Source of the DNA: Bradyrhizobium sp. ORS 285 | GTDB lineage: Bacteria > Pseudomonadota > Alphaproteobacteria > Rhizobiales > Xanthobacteraceae | Direction: 5' to 3' | Assembly (NCBI RefSeq): GCF_900176205.1 | Contig: NZ_LT859959.1 | Location: forward strand, 1,116,001-1,180,000 | DNA: 64,000 nucleotides | Shown here: in pieces, positions 27,292 to 39,793 of the stretch | Numbering within the stretch: position 1 is the first letter of the stretch | Layout of the letters: every line of letters starts with the position of its first letter | Program-made: the position numbers and the translations under genes | Notes under the pieces: generated by a model | Databases searched by the model: none | What the model saw: the letters and a program-made list of their open reading frames with translations, nothing else | What the model was told of the DNA's origin: nothing

Positions 27292-28232
27292 TGACCTTGC
27301 CCCCAAGCTTTATCCAGGTCTGAGTTCGTTCGGCGGTTGTATATGCCAATACGGGCGGTGGTAGCGGCGGGAGCTGGCGCGGAGCCTTCACAGCGCAGCG
27401 CCAGATCCCGACGCGGATGGCAGGTTGCGGCAAACTCGGATGGTGTCTTCCATCCGAGCTGGGAGTGCGGCCGAGCGTCATTATAGTCGGCCCGCCAGCA
27501 TCGGAGAGCGACGCAGGCCTGGGCGAGCGAGGTGAACAGCGTCTCATTCAGCAGTTCATCCCGCAGGGGGGCGTTGAAGCTCTCGATGAAGGCGTTCTGC
27601 ATGGGGTTGCCCCGTGCGATGTAGTGCCAGGCGACACGGCTCTGATCGGCCCATGTCAGGATGGCATTGCTGGTGAGCTGGCTGCCGTTGTCGCTCACCA
27701 CCATCCTGGGCTTGCCGCGCTCGGCGACCAGCCGGTCTAGCTCCCGAGCGACCCGGGCGCCCGAGAGTGAGGTGTCGGCCACCAGCGCCAGGCACCCGCG
27801 GGCGCAGTCGTCGACCACGGTCAGGATGCGAAAGCGCCGGCCGTCGGTCATCTGATCCGACACAAAGTCGAGCGACCAGCGATCATTCGGGAGCAGCGGC
27901 ACCGTCATCGGCGCACGTGTGCCGAGGGCCCGCTTGCGGCCACCTCTGCGGCGCACCGTGAGCCGTTCCTCCCGGTACAGCCGGAACAGCTTCTTGTGAT
28001 TGACCAGGTAGCCCTGTCGCCTGAGCAGGACGTGCAGGCTTCGATAGCCGAAGCGGCGGCGCTCATGTGCTATCGCCCTCATGCGCTGCCGCAGCCCGGC
28101 ATCATCGGCCCGGCTCGTCTGGTATCTGACCGTCATGCGGCAACAGCCGATGGCTTTACACGCCCGCCGTTCGCTCATCCCGTGAACGCCCACGAGATGT
28201 GCGACAGCCTTCCGCTTCGCCGCGGGCGTCAC
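27102..28232 (-). CDS. IS3-family OrfB transposase (rve DDE)
   Basis: Starts at the GTG overlapping the orfA stop. It has the HTH_21 block ([20 protein letters not shown]), then the DDE integrase core with [33 protein letters not shown] and [15 protein letters not shown]. The last 60 or so codons run past the element end at 27292 into IS21 debris, so the C-terminus differs from the original protein. Whether it is active is unknown. Confidence 0.85.
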   Translation of the reverse strand: MTPAAKRKAVAHLVGVHGMSERRACKAIGCCRMTVRYQTSRADDAGLRQRMRAIAHERRRFGYRSLHVLLRRQGYLVNHKKLFRLYREERLTVRRRGGRKRALGTRAPMTVPLLPNDRWSLDFVSDQMTDGRRFRILTVVDDCARGCLALVADTSLSGARVARELDRLVAERGKPRMVVSDNGSQLTSNAILTWADQSRVAWHYIARGNPMQNAFIESFNAPLRDELLNETLFTSLAQACVALRCWRADYNDARPHSQLGWKTPSEFAATCHPRRDLALRCEGSAPAPAATTARIGIYNRRTNSDLDKAWGQGHRLYTGDRRGRPLRRGEDIDHLPAAIVDTGEPASHALHRGRQPPVLKGAPVPRAAGLRTRTGT

Positions 28233-28559
28233 CACTTCTTTCCCAGGAGATCCTTCAGGGCGGCATTGTCCAGGATGGCGTCCGCCAGCAGCCGCTTGAG
28301 CCGCGTGTTCTCGTCCTCCAGCGTCTTCAGCCGCTTGGCCTCCGAGACGTCCATTCCGCCGAATTTGGCCTTCCACTTGTAAATGCTGGCGTCGCTCACG
28401 CCATGCTTGCGGCACAGATCGGCGACCGCAACGCCAGCCTCGTGCTCCTTCAAAATCCCGATGATCTGCTCTGCCGTAAAGCGGCTGCGCTCCATGCTCT
28501 GGTCCTCTCTAGGGGCCAGAACGAACTTCAAACTGGATTATGCCCGAGGGGCAAGGTCA
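27292..28559 (-). mobile_element. IS3-family element B, copy 2
   Basis: Ends TGACCTTGCCCC are present at both termini as inverted repeats (27292 and 28559). The 1268 bases carry orfA and orfB without internal stops, so this may be an active copy. It truncates the IS21 istA. No direct target repeat is evident. Confidence 0.85.
28229..28495 (-). CDS. IS3-family OrfA
   Basis: An 88-residue helix-turn-helix protein ([36 protein letters not shown]) with a coiled coil that includes [16 protein letters not shown]. Same role and layout as the copy at 18464. Its stop overlaps the orfB GTG. Confidence 0.88.
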   Translation of the reverse strand: MERSRFTAEQIIGILKEHEAGVAVADLCRKHGVSDASIYKWKAKFGGMDVSEAKRLKTLEDENTRLKRLLADAILDNAALKDLLGKKW

Positions 28560-28724
28560 TAGCGATAGTCCATATCGTGATATAGGTGCAGTCGGAGTGC
28601 CAAAGCATGTTCGGTCGTGCCCTTGAACTTGCGGTTGACGCCCATGTCAGCAGGATAGCGGGCGCGTCCTCCACGGCGTAGGCGGGCTTCGTGCTGGATG
28701 CGCTGGAGCAGGCACTGCATTGAT

Positions 28725-29080
28725 CGACAGCCGGTCCATCGCGGCGGACTCGTGCACTACAGCGAAGAGGCAGTCAATGCGTATTCATTGAGTACACCAA
28801 CCGCGTGGCTGATGCTCGCGTCGAGCCGTCTGTCGGCAGTGTCAGAGAGTCTTACGACTATGCTCTCGCCAAAACCATTAACTGTCTTGACGAGGCCGAG
28901 TTAATCCATCGGCCGTGAACCACGGCGCAGCTTCGAAGCCGCCGAGCTCGCTTCCTTGGAATGGAAGGACTGGTTTGGTCAAACTCAGACTCCTGGAATC
29001 TATCGGAATAGTGCCGCCGGCGAAAGCCGATCAACGCTACTACGGCCGTGCCGGACCACTCGGTTATAGCCGTATAACTC
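28725..29080 (+). pseudogene. IS3-type orfB C-terminal fragment
   Basis: Pieces in several frames spell the end of an IS3 integrase: HRGGLVHYSEEAVNAYS (compare HHSDRGSQY), then a YDYALAKTIN-like block, then LEWKDWFGQT. It is a different IS3 lineage from elements A and B. No ends are visible. The remaining bases up to 29340 show no gene. Confidence 0.6.
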
Positions 29081-29339
29081 AAACCATTTTGCCTCCGGCA
29101 AACCCGGGGCAGTTCATTATTCGCGGCGCGCCGATATGCGACGCAGCGCTTGAGGAGTAAAGTCGACCTGGAATTAGGCGAAAGGCTGTATTCACCAGAG
29201 AGCGCGTAGCCTGCGAGCAGCGCACAATAGCCAGCATCCCATGGAGAGCTCCCACAGTCTTATGTCGGTACAGCAAGAGTCTTGCCAGTACTTGTCTTCC
29301 GTCGAGTTTTTAGGCGTCACCAGAAATGACCACGGGTTC

Positions 29340-31439
29340 TTAGCTTGCAGCCGTTATGAGTCCGCTCGAAGAACGTGCCTTGGGAAGCTTAACAGATCCG
29401 ATCGGTTGGACTGTGAAGTCCGCGGCTAGGTCTTGGTAAGACAGGACAGGCAGGTCGAGCCCGTTTCGCGTGAGAAAGCCGCGTACGAAGCGCCGGATGT
29501 CCATGGAACCGAGAACGACGGGCTGGCTCTTACTTTGCGCGATGGTCGTATGTATCTGACGAAATTGTGCGAGCAGCTTTTCACTCTGCCAATCATCTAA
29601 GACAAGGTAAGGGCCGACGGCTGTTTCTCTCACTGCTCCGCGGATGATTTCCTCGCTCTCGCGCTCAATGATAAACGCAACCACAACTCGATGCGCGTTA
29701 GCATACCTAAAGCAGATTTGCCGCTTTAGAGTTGCACGAACATATTCGGTGAGCAGTACAGCATTTTGCTCTCGCTCGCTCCATTCTGCTAGTGCCTCCA
29801 GAAGCAAGCGAGTATTCCGGATTGGAATGCCCTCGTCGAGCAAGCGCCGCAGAACCTCCGCTATCCGAGGGACGGTAGCCGTACGGAGCACCTCCTTCAC
29901 CAGATCGGGATATTCCTGCTCCATTCGTGCGAGCAATTGCCGGGTTTCCTGGATGCCGACGAAGCGCTGTGCATAGCGAGTCAATGTAGAATGGAGACGC
30001 AAGGCAAGAACTTCGCTAGGTCGGAGAAAGCCGATTCCTGCGGTCTTGAGAGCCGTAGCATGCTTTTCTTCGATCCAAACGCGATTAGTCTCCGAGTCTT
30101 GCCGAAAGGGGATTCCGCTCAATTCGATGTTCGCCACATCATCGTTAAGCGCTAGGTGTCCTGGATTGATCACATCGCGCTCAACTGGCACACTGTCGAC
30201 ATCCAACCTGAATTGCGACGCGGACAAACTCTCACCGGTCTGGGCCGGAATGCGCGGAATTGTGATGCCAAGATCCGCAGACACCAGCGTTGAAATTCGT
30301 GCAATGCTCTCTTCCAGCTCGCCTCGGTCGATTGATTCCGTCAGGTTCGGTGCAAGAAACAAAGCTATGGGGAGCGCTTCCGCATGTACGGTCTGCTTCT
30401 GATTTGCTGAGGGAGCGGGCGCTGAATCGGCGGTCCGGGTTAGTGATTTGGCCTCAGCCTTGTCTCCCTTGTCGCCGATCTTGACGTAGCTTGCCGAGGC
30501 GAACAGCCCAGCCAGGACGACAAACGGTGCTAGTGGAAACCCGGGAATAAGACCCATGAACACCAAAACGCAGGCAGCTAGCCTGAGCGCCTGCGTACTT
30601 GCGGTAAGTTGGTGAACGATATCTGCGCCGAGCTTAAGCTTCGATGGCCCGTTGACGCGCGTGACAATCGTGGCGGCGGTAATGGAGAGCAGGAGTGCCG
30701 GAATCTGTGAAATGAGCGCATCACCGATTGTCAATAGCGTATAATGATGCATCGCTTCATCTAGCGACATGCCTTTGGAAAGTAGTCCGATGCTGATGCC
30801 ACCCATCATGTTAATGCAGATGACGATCAGACCGGCGATTGCATCTCCCTTGACAAACTTCATAGCGCCATCCATCGCGCCATGCAGTTGACTCTCTTGC
30901 TCCAGCGCGGCACGCCGACGACGTGCTTCGTGTTGATCAATGTGGCTGTTGCGCAGTTCCGCGTCTATTGCCATCTGCTTGCCCGGCAGAGCGTCAAGCG
31001 TGAAGCGCGCCGACACCTCTGCGACACGTTCGGCCCCCTTGGCAAGAACCATGAACTGGACCATGGTCACGATCAAAAAGATTACGATCCCGACCGCGAT
31101 GTTTCCGGAAATGACGAAGTCGCCAAAAGTGTGAATGATGCTGCCGGCGTCGCCCTCAGCAAGAATCAACCGCGTCGTCGCGATCGTTAGCGCTAGGCGA
31201 AACACTGTAGAGATCAGGATAACACCCGGCAAAGACGAAAAATCGAGCGGTGTGCTGAGATAGAGGGCGACCATCAGCAGCAATATTGCGAAGCCGAGAT
31301 TAAAGCCGATCAGCATGTCGATGACGATAATCGGGATCGGCATGATCATCATGCCAATCGCCAGAAGCAGCATCAACGCAACCATGAAGTCTGGATGGGC
31401 CGGAGCGCGCGAGATGAAGTCACGCAAGATGTTCGCCAT
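29340..31439 (-). CDS. rhcV: Type III secretion export gate protein SctV (RhcV)
   Basis: A 699-residue member of the SctV/LcrD/FlhA family. The N-terminal half has about eight membrane segments (for example FMVALMLLLAIGMMIMPIPI) and the family signature ARFTLDALPGKQMAIDAEL. The C-terminal cytosolic half (from about residue 340) forms the nonameric ring that receives substrates and chaperones. Length is normal. It is the last gene of the leftward operon that starts with nopC, 15 bases after sctY. Regulation by the tts box at 34084 is inferred from the unbroken operon. Confidence 0.95.
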   Translation of the reverse strand: MANILRDFISRAPAHPDFMVALMLLLAIGMMIMPIPIIVIDMLIGFNLGFAILLLMVALYLSTPLDFSSLPGVILISTVFRLALTIATTRLILAEGDAGSIIHTFGDFVISGNIAVGIVIFLIVTMVQFMVLAKGAERVAEVSARFTLDALPGKQMAIDAELRNSHIDQHEARRRRAALEQESQLHGAMDGAMKFVKGDAIAGLIVICINMMGGISIGLLSKGMSLDEAMHHYTLLTIGDALISQIPALLLSITAATIVTRVNGPSKLKLGADIVHQLTASTQALRLAACVLVFMGLIPGFPLAPFVVLAGLFASASYVKIGDKGDKAEAKSLTRTADSAPAPSANQKQTVHAEALPIALFLAPNLTESIDRGELEESIARISTLVSADLGITIPRIPAQTGESLSASQFRLDVDSVPVERDVINPGHLALNDDVANIELSGIPFRQDSETNRVWIEEKHATALKTAGIGFLRPSEVLALRLHSTLTRYAQRFVGIQETRQLLARMEQEYPDLVKEVLRTATVPRIAEVLRRLLDEGIPIRNTRLLLEALAEWSEREQNAVLLTEYVRATLKRQICFRYANAHRVVVAFIIERESEEIIRGAVRETAVGPYLVLDDWQSEKLLAQFRQIHTTIAQSKSQPVVLGSMDIRRFVRGFLTRNGLDLPVLSYQDLAADFTVQPIGSVKLPKARSSSGLITAAS

Positions 31440-31454
31440 AATGAATTCCTGTTT

Positions 31455-31877
31455 TTACTTGATGACGACCGTGCTCGCGCGCAGCGAGATGTAGGTCTGG
31501 AAGACCTCGCGAGCCTCGGACATGCGCCCAGCTCGCCGTAGCGCGTGGCTACGCAGCAGCGTCATCGGAACGCGCGAAGAGGGGTGCGTATCAAGAGCCT
31601 CTAGGCGATCAAGTACATCAAGCGCTTCATCGCCAAGGTGCTCTGATATTAGTGTGTAGGCGAGAATTCGCAGCAAACCGATGTCGTCGGAGTGCTCGCG
31701 AGCTGCAATTCGCAACAGAGCCAGACTAGGAGCGCTCTGCCCGCACGCGAGGTAGACATAGGAAAGGGCGCAAAGCAGGTCGCGCTCCGGCCCGGAGATC
31801 GACCAAACCTCGCCGGACTTGGGGGCCTCTGAGCCAGCAGGAGGGGCGACCCGATGTAATCCATCGCGATTATTCAT
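31455..31877 (-). CDS. T3SS chaperone-like protein SctY (YscY/Y4yS-like)
   Basis: A 140-residue helical protein with TPR-like repeats (ALSYVYLACGQSAPSLALLR, YTLISEHLGDEALDVLDRLE, HALRRAGRMSEAREVF). In Yersinia the order is yscX-yscY-yscV, with YscY being the chaperone of YscX and contacting SctV. Here the same order is seen. The ATG at 31877 was taken because the upstream gene stops only 2 bases before it and AAAGG precedes it; the longer frame to 31958 would overlap that gene. Assignment rests on TPR pattern plus position. Confidence 0.7.
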   Translation of the reverse strand: MNNRDGLHRVAPPAGSEAPKSGEVWSISGPERDLLCALSYVYLACGQSAPSLALLRIAAREHSDDIGLLRILAYTLISEHLGDEALDVLDRLEALDTHPSSRVPMTLLRSHALRRAGRMSEAREVFQTYISLRASTVVIK

Positions 31878-31879
31878 GG

Positions 31880-32410
31880 CTAGCCTTTGATCAAGTTGTT
31901 TTGGTTCTGTCGGAGCATGATAAATCGCTGTAGATCGTGTTGCAGAATATCCAAACACTCTCGCGCCGTCTCGTCGTCCGGCGTTACCTCTAGGGTACGA
32001 GTGAGACGTTCCAGAAGAACCGCGTGCTTCTCGGCGCGCAGGACGTCGGGGTGACGGAGGCGTGGAATGACAAAGGAGAGTAGACCGCGCGCCAGACTAG
32101 GACCATACAGCGAAGCCAAAATCGTGCGTGGATCGACGTCATTTGCTCCGGCCTCGCCTTCAAACAGAGCAATGCGCGAGATGGCGCCGATGTAACTAAC
32201 CTCAATCGTAGGTTCAGGAGCTTCATCTATTGTGTAGTCATGCGAGGCGTTGTCCCGCCAGGACGCGCGCTTCGTGCCGCTATTCGCCTGGATGCCTCCG
32301 ACCTCCAATCTCTGCGGAGAGGGTGAGGCAATGATCGGTGTGAGCTGGTCCGCGTCTAATCCCTGCGATGAAGTGGCGGGCCCTACGGGGTGCTGGGGCA
32401 GCCTAGCCAT
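31880..32410 (-). CDS. Probable T3SS export component SctX (YscX-like)
   Basis: A 176-residue soluble protein with a polar, low-complexity N-terminal half. The helical C-terminus (VIPRLRHPDVLRAEKHAVLL ... HDLQRFIMLRQNQNNLIKG) resembles in pattern the conserved end of YscX. It lies directly before sctY (2-base gap) and sctV, the place where yscX sits in Yersinia. YscX is an early secreted substrate needed for export. The similarity is weak, so this is a position-supported guess; a rhizobium-specific T3SS protein is the alternative. Confidence 0.5.
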   Translation of the reverse strand: MARLPQHPVGPATSSQGLDADQLTPIIASPSPQRLEVGGIQANSGTKRASWRDNASHDYTIDEAPEPTIEVSYIGAISRIALFEGEAGANDVDPRTILASLYGPSLARGLLSFVIPRLRHPDVLRAEKHAVLLERLTRTLEVTPDDETARECLDILQHDLQRFIMLRQNQNNLIKG

Positions 32411-32443
32411 CGCATTTTCCTTTGTCCTTGCGGGGGAGAGATA

Positions 32444-33355
32444 CTAGTAGGGTAATGTAGCAGATCGGCCGTTGCGTTTAAGTAAAACGCGACTCTCGTC
32501 AATTTTATCAATGGTCCATCCATTACTTAAGAGGGCGCCGACAAAGTACTTTTGGCCCGCAATAAGTAGATAAGGGTCGCGGCCGCGCCAAACGGCCTGA
32601 ACGGCAATTGAGGAGGGTGTTTTTTCCTCTTTCACTATGACCGCATTGACAAGAACGGGAGTGCCGTTGGTCTGAAGATCGAACCATTTCTGGAGTTCCT
32701 TCCACTTCGCGACGAGGTTCGGGGGGATGGTGCCTTCCGCGGTTACTACACCGGTATCATGCCGAATGTGTAGTCCAGTAAGACCTGCTAAATCGACTTG
32801 TTTTCGTAGCGAGGCGGCGATCTCGTCAGCAATAACTGTTGCATCGAAATGATCGGCGGTTGACTTAGCTGCAGTCTCGATATGTGAGGCCTCAGCATTT
32901 GACGCTGTCGGCTGATCGTTGAGGGGCAGGTTAAACTGAACCAGGCCGCCAATAGTTGAGCTGAGCAACAGCAGGCAGAACGCCACAATTGATGCGCGAG
33001 AACGCGTGCTGGAAGCAGCCGTCTGGTTGCCCTCGGTTGACCAGCGCATCGACATCGCCCCGGCTTGAACCACCGAAGGCAGAGGAACACTCAAGCGCTC
33101 GCCTGCGATAATGCTTCTGCGTCCTTCCACGCTGACGGGGGCAGAGAGTGCCTCGATTTCGATTGAATCGCTTTTCTGAATGATACGAAAGTGATGGGGG
33201 GCGAGCTCTTGTTCAACGAATATAATATCGGCATCGAGGCCGCTGCCCACGATGCTGTTGAGGCCCGTCGCCTTGCCTCTGAGGCCAGCGTAGAGCCCGG
33301 AAAGCACCTCGAACTCCAATGAAATGGATTCGTCCACGGAAAATCTCCTGAACAA
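32444..33355 (-). CDS. T3SS inner-membrane ring protein SctD (Y4yQ-like)
   Basis: A 303-residue protein with an N-terminal FHA-like domain (about 10-105; LSGLYAGLRGKATGLNSIVG, APHHFRIIQ), one membrane segment (about 122-140, SIVAFCLLLLSSTIGGLVQ) and a periplasmic part with BON-like structure. This is the architecture of SctD, the outer of the two inner-membrane rings. It lies between nopA and the sctX candidate on the same strand. No catalytic function is expected. Confidence 0.8.
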   Translation of the reverse strand: MFRRFSVDESISLEFEVLSGLYAGLRGKATGLNSIVGSGLDADIIFVEQELAPHHFRIIQKSDSIEIEALSAPVSVEGRRSIIAGERLSVPLPSVVQAGAMSMRWSTEGNQTAASSTRSRASIVAFCLLLLSSTIGGLVQFNLPLNDQPTASNAEASHIETAAKSTADHFDATVIADEIAASLRKQVDLAGLTGLHIRHDTGVVTAEGTIPPNLVAKWKELQKWFDLQTNGTPVLVNAVIVKEEKTPSSIAVQAVWRGRDPYLLIAGQKYFVGALLSNGWTIDKIDESRVLLKRNGRSATLPY

Positions 33356-33453
33356 CGAGATAAGCCGTACGGCAATGCCGCACGGCTCGTCGACAGTTCG
33401 TCATTCACAGCGAGGCGACAGCCATAGCGCGGTGAGTCAGCCGTCGTGGAAAA

Positions 33454-33645
33454 TCACTGGACGCGCTCGTCTGCGACCTTCTTCTCAGAAGAGAGCTCTG
33501 TCGTAATCCTCCGCATCGAGACAGCCTGCGACTGAACCTTCTGGCTAACGCGCTCGAATTCAGCCATCTGGCTCTGGAAGCCAGAGTCTCCAGTCTGCTC
33601 GGCGCCCGCGGCGCCGCCATTGCCGCCAACATTATCGATTGCCAT
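33454..33645 (-). CDS. nopA: NopA, T3SS pilus/needle subunit
   Basis: A 63-residue protein starting MAIDNVGGNGGAAGAEQ with a helical C-terminal half (MAEFERVSQKVQSQAVSMRR). Size, Gly/Ala-rich start and location after nopC match rhizobial NopA, the main component of the type III surface appendage. The start at 33645 follows AAGGTGG; the longer frame to 33723 would overlap nopC. Encoded second in the operon. Confidence 0.85.
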   Translation of the reverse strand: MAIDNVGGNGGAAGAEQTGDSGFQSQMAEFERVSQKVQSQAVSMRRITTELSSEKKVADERVQ

Positions 33646-33683
33646 GTCTATCCACCTTTGTTCAGTACGTTGGGTACGGTTAG

Positions 33684-33992
33684 TTACGAGATGCGCGCCT
33701 GCGAAACGAACGCGGGAACACAAAGGAACATCGGCGCGCCACCGAGGGTGCTTTGGCCGATGTTGAGGTCCATGCTTTTGCAGGGGGTGTCAGGCTTAAG
33801 TTGTGCCTCGATCTTTTCGCCGAGGTCGCTATGGCCGGCTGCACTGCCATCGCCCTCGAGCTCGGGCACCAGGGCGTGGATCGCCTTGTCAAATACCTTG
33901 TCCACGGTTCCGCCCAGTACCGAACCAATTGCCGCTCCGGCTGGGCCGCCAAGGTATCCGCCGGCGGCGCCTCCGATCATTTCTCCGATCAT
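33684..33992 (-). CDS. nopC: NopC, small T3SS-secreted protein
   Basis: A 102-residue protein beginning with a Gly/Ala-rich amphipathic stretch (MIGEMIGGAAGGYLGGPAGA). NopC of Sinorhizobium NGR234 and bradyrhizobia is a short, rhizobium-specific secreted protein encoded just before nopA, as here. It is the first gene after the tts box at 34084-34050. Its function in the host is not defined. Confidence 0.8.
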   Translation of the reverse strand: MIGEMIGGAAGGYLGGPAGAAIGSVLGGTVDKVFDKAIHALVPELEGDGSAAGHSDLGEKIEAQLKPDTPCKSMDLNIGQSTLGGAPMFLCVPAFVSQARIS

Positions 33993-34049
33993 CGCATTCT
34001 CCTGTCTTTGTTTCGCTCAATATCCGACTGCTCGCCGAGATTGAGTGAA

Positions 34050-34084
34050 CTTAATGTATGGGCGGCAGCTTTCTAAAAGCTGAC
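34050..34084 (-). promoter_or_regulatory. tts box of the nopC-nopA-sctD-sctV operon
   Basis: Read leftward from 34084: GTCAGCTTTTAGAAAGCT then a GC-rich spacer. It matches the TtsI-binding consensus nearly perfectly over its core and ends about 60 bases before the nopC start. It implies flavonoid/NodD-TtsI-dependent expression of the operon. Confidence 0.88.
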
Positions 34085-34094
34085 AAGTCTTACG

Positions 34095-35004
34095 TTAGGA
34101 AGAGGTGGTTGATCTTTGTGGTGGCATTAAATCGCGTAAGCTCGGGGCTGCGGCGCGCCTTGCGCCGGGAGCTGATGCGTGGTGAAGCCATAGGACTCGG
34201 TACTGTAGCCAGGTCTGTGGGCCAGACGTAAGTGGAAGTGATCCCGTCAAAGCTGCGGCGGTCTCATTGGTCGCGGGCGGCCAATGAGCGAGTCGTCGCT
34301 GTGGTGCTGCAGCCGGGCGCGACGATCCTGGGTGTGGCGCTTTCGGGGGGGGCATCCAGCCACTTGTTCGGCTGGTGCCAGCGGCCTTGCGGAAGGAGGC
34401 GACGCCGCTCGGCTTCGCCGCGGTGACGATCGCTGCCGATCTGCATGTGGCATTAGCCTGCATGCGTGGACTGATCGAAGTCCAGATTGGGGCAAAGTCC
34501 GGATCTGAGGCGCGGTGCATCCCTCGACGGTAACGGCGGGAGCGCGGCACTTCGGACGGGCTCGCGATCACGGTTCCGATCCGCTTCAACACCAAGGCCT
34601 GGCTCGCCGAGGTCTTTGTCAGGGTGCCCGATCATCCGGCCAGTAAGGTCGCCGATCTGGTTTCCTGGATCTGGCGGGCCACCCAGACCGCAGCCATTGG
34701 CTGATCAACAGCTGGGACCGTCCAGAGCAGTCGCTAGCCTGTGGTCTTCACCGGAAGCATGCGCGTCTTCGTGCAGGAGTCAACTTTTCTGGCGAAGGCT
34801 CTGCAGTGCGTTCGAGCGGTTGTGCAGCAATCGAAGACCCGCGCCGCTCAATAGTAAAAAGGTCGATCTTGTTGCGGTTAGCAGGCGTTCGGTGCGTCGT
34901 GGTCGCCAATCTGTGGGATCAGCGGGTGAGGTAACTATGAAAATGATTAGCGGACAAGCGGGAATGGTCGCATGAATCGGGACGTGGCCGTAAGAGTGAG
35001 TGTC
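34095..35004. other. IS66 tnpA-like debris and otherwise gene-free DNA
   Basis: On the plus strand, 34232-34450 encodes IPSKLRRSHWSRAANERVV and, after a frame change, LFGWCQRPCG. These recall IS66 TnpA (RRRW-S-x-E then LFxWRR). No other part of the stretch gives a credible gene. It separates the nopC promoter from the IS256 element. Confidence 0.5.
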
Positions 35005-36431
35005 GATCGTGTCCCATAGAGTGGTGTAGCTGGCATGGTGGATCACCGGGCGATTCCGGTGCGGGCCGAGCTCGTCAGCCTGCCACGGCGGGCAGGCCGG
35101 CAATGGGATCATCGCTCAAAGGCGCGATGGTTTCCAGCGTCATGTAGCGGGCGCGCTGGACGGCCCACTCGTCGTTCTGCTCGAGCAGGATCGCACCGAC
35201 GAGACGGACGATTGCTTCCTCGTTTGGGAAGATGCCGACGACCTCGGTGCGGCGCTTGATCTCGCCATTGACCCTCTCGATTGGATTGGTCGAGTGCAGC
35301 TTGGCGCGGTGCTGTGCCGGGAAGCTCATATAGGCGAGCACGTCAGGCTCGGCCTCATCCATGAGGGCGGCGAGCTTGGGCACGTTGGGACGGATCTGGT
35401 CGGCGACCTTGCGCCATTGCGCCTTGGCTGCCTCGGCGTCGTCCTGGGCAAAGGCCGTGGCGATGAAGGCGGAGACCACGCGGCGCCCGCTCTTACCGGC
35501 ATGAGCGAGAGCGTTGCGCATGAAGTGAACGCGACAACGCTGCCAGGTGGCATTGAGCACCTTGGCGACGGTGGCCTTGATGCCCTCGTGAGCATCCGAG
35601 ATCACGAGCTTCACGCCACGCAGTCCACGGCGTGTGAGCTTGCGCAGGAACGCGGTCCAGAACGTCTCGGCCTCGGACGGGCCGACGTCCATGCCCAGCA
35701 CCTCGCGCCTTCCGTCGCTGTTGACGCCGATCGCGACGATCACCGCGACCGAGACGATGCGCCCATTCTGGCGCACCTTCACGTAGGTGGCGTCGATCCA
35801 CAGATACGGCCAGTCGCCTTCGATCGGACGGGCGAGAAAGGCCTTTACCTTGTCGTCGATCTCGCCACAGAGCCGGCTCACCTGGCTCTTGGAGATGCCG
35901 CTCATCCCCATCGCCTGCACGAGGTCGTCGACCGAACGGGTCGAGACGCCCTGCACGTAGGCTTCCTGGATCACGGCGGTCAGCGCCTTCTCGGCCATCC
36001 GGCGCGGCTCCAGGAAGCCCGGGAAGTAGCTTCCCTTGCGCAGCTTGGGAATGCGCAACTCGACCGCGCCGGCACGCGTTTCCCAGATCCGGTCACGGTA
36101 GCCGTTGCGCTGCGCCAGACGCTCGGAGCTCTTCTCGCCATAGGCCGCTCCGGTCAGCCCGGCGACTTCCATCTCCATCAACCGCTGGGCTGCAAAGCCG
36201 ATCATCTCGCGCAGAAGATCCGCGTCCGGGGCCTTCTCCACGAGCGCGCGAAGGTTCATCATCTCGTCGGTCATCGGTGGTTCCTCGAATCAGGTTGGTG
36301 TCAGCAACCCGACCCTACCGGGCAATCGCCGGTGACCACCGCAAAGCCGTCCACCCACTACAGCGCTATGGGGGAGCGCGCGGGCGGACGGCTTTGCTCT
36401 ACCGAGCTACACCACGCCCGGGGACACGACC
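35005..36431 (-). mobile_element. IS256-family element, complete copy 1
   Basis: Inverted ends GATCGTGTCCC (35005) and GGGACACGACC (36431) enclose 1427 bases with one intact transposase gene. It is nearly identical to the copy at 54718-56145, in opposite orientation. No clean target duplication is seen at this copy. Confidence 0.9.
35075..36274 (-). CDS. IS256-family (mutator type) transposase
   Basis: A 399-residue intact transposase. Mutator-type catalytic region: [15 protein letters not shown] (first Asp), [12 protein letters not shown] (second Asp) and the [20 protein letters not shown] block with the last acidic residue. The N-terminal DNA-binding region begins [20 protein letters not shown]. 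No stop or frameshift, so the copy may be active. Confidence 0.95.
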   Translation of the reverse strand: MTDEMMNLRALVEKAPDADLLREMIGFAAQRLMEMEVAGLTGAAYGEKSSERLAQRNGYRDRIWETRAGAVELRIPKLRKGSYFPGFLEPRRMAEKALTAVIQEAYVQGVSTRSVDDLVQAMGMSGISKSQVSRLCGEIDDKVKAFLARPIEGDWPYLWIDATYVKVRQNGRIVSVAVIVAIGVNSDGRREVLGMDVGPSEAETFWTAFLRKLTRRGLRGVKLVISDAHEGIKATVAKVLNATWQRCRVHFMRNALAHAGKSGRRVVSAFIATAFAQDDAEAAKAQWRKVADQIRPNVPKLAALMDEAEPDVLAYMSFPAQHRAKLHSTNPIERVNGEIKRRTEVVGIFPNEEAIVRLVGAILLEQNDEWAVQRARYMTLETIAPLSDDPIAGLPAVAG

Positions 36432-36599
36432 AGAGTGGTGTCTGGCTCCTGAGAAGGCCTGAATCGTTCCAATAGAGGGAGTTGCCGGGTGGGTACCCGG
36501 TGTGATTCGCTGTCATCAGTAGCAGTGGTGCAGGCGAGGGCTGACGAGCATTTGTTCGAGAACTTGCCTGAGCAGGGTAAGTCGCAGCCCGGAGGGGGC

Positions 36600-36884
36600 A
36601 TTTCGGTTCGACTGCGGGTGCCGGACCGTACCAGATCGTCATGCAGATAGCGGCACTGGATGAGCCGATTGCGGAGGATCATCCGGTGCGTCCGGTCTGG
36701 GCGTTCGTCGAGGCGCTGGACCTATCGCCTTTGTACGACCTTGTTAAAGCGACGGAAATCGCTGCGGACATCTTCCGGCGGCGCCGGAGTTGTTGGTTGC
36801 GCTTTGGCTGTGGGCGGCGGTTGAAGGTGTGGGCAGTGCCCGCCAGTTGGACCGGCTGTGCCGCGAACATCTGCACTACCTACC
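36600..36884 (+). pseudogene. IS1182-type transposase, 5' fragment, cut by IS21
   Basis: It encodes the IS1182 N-terminus (DEPIAEDHPVRPVWAFVEAL, LSPLYDLVKA) and, after frameshifts, a VEGVGSARQLDRLCREHL-like block. The IS21 element entered at TACCTACC (36877-36884). The remaining piece lies at 39567-39663 (GGVSMNYHTLSSFRIAHLKV), after which the gene is lost. Confidence 0.7.
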
Positions 36885-36929
36885 TGCGCGGCGACAATCA
36901 AGGTGAGAACCCAGCGACAATCAGGATGA

Positions 36930-39430
<2,501 letters not shown>

Positions 39431-39566
39431 CGCTGCGGCAATGCTGATTGTCGCCCAGCGTCAATCAGCCCTTGCCAAGCCGGGAGCCAGCGACAATGAT
39501 CCGGCCACCCGGCTCCAATCTTCTCATCCAGATTGACGCCAAGTTCTCATCCTGATCGTCGCGCTA

Positions 39567-39793
39567 TACCTACCGCTGGTTCTGGCGGCGTCTCGATGAA
39601 CTATCACACCCTGTCGAGCTTCCGGATAGCACACCTAAAGGTTCTGGAGCGGCTTCTGGCGTAGGGCGTCGTCAGGATGGGGTCAGGCAAGTACTGGTGT
39701 CGCGCGACACTTTGGCTCAGGATAGCTTGCGTGTTCCTGGGGGGGGGCGAGTGCCGAATCGTTCCGGCGGCGTGAGCGGCTCTATAAGCTAGC
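39567..39793 (+). pseudogene. IS1182-type 3' fragment and gene-free spacer
   Basis: The first about 95 bases continue the IS1182 frame interrupted by IS21 (SMNYHTLSSFRIAHLKVLER). The rest up to the IS630 remnant at 39794 contains no gene. Confidence 0.6.

Noticed and set aside
35294..36475. A 393-codon plus-strand frame and its counterpart at 54687-55856 (minus)
   Set aside because: Both are antisense to the intact IS256 transposases.
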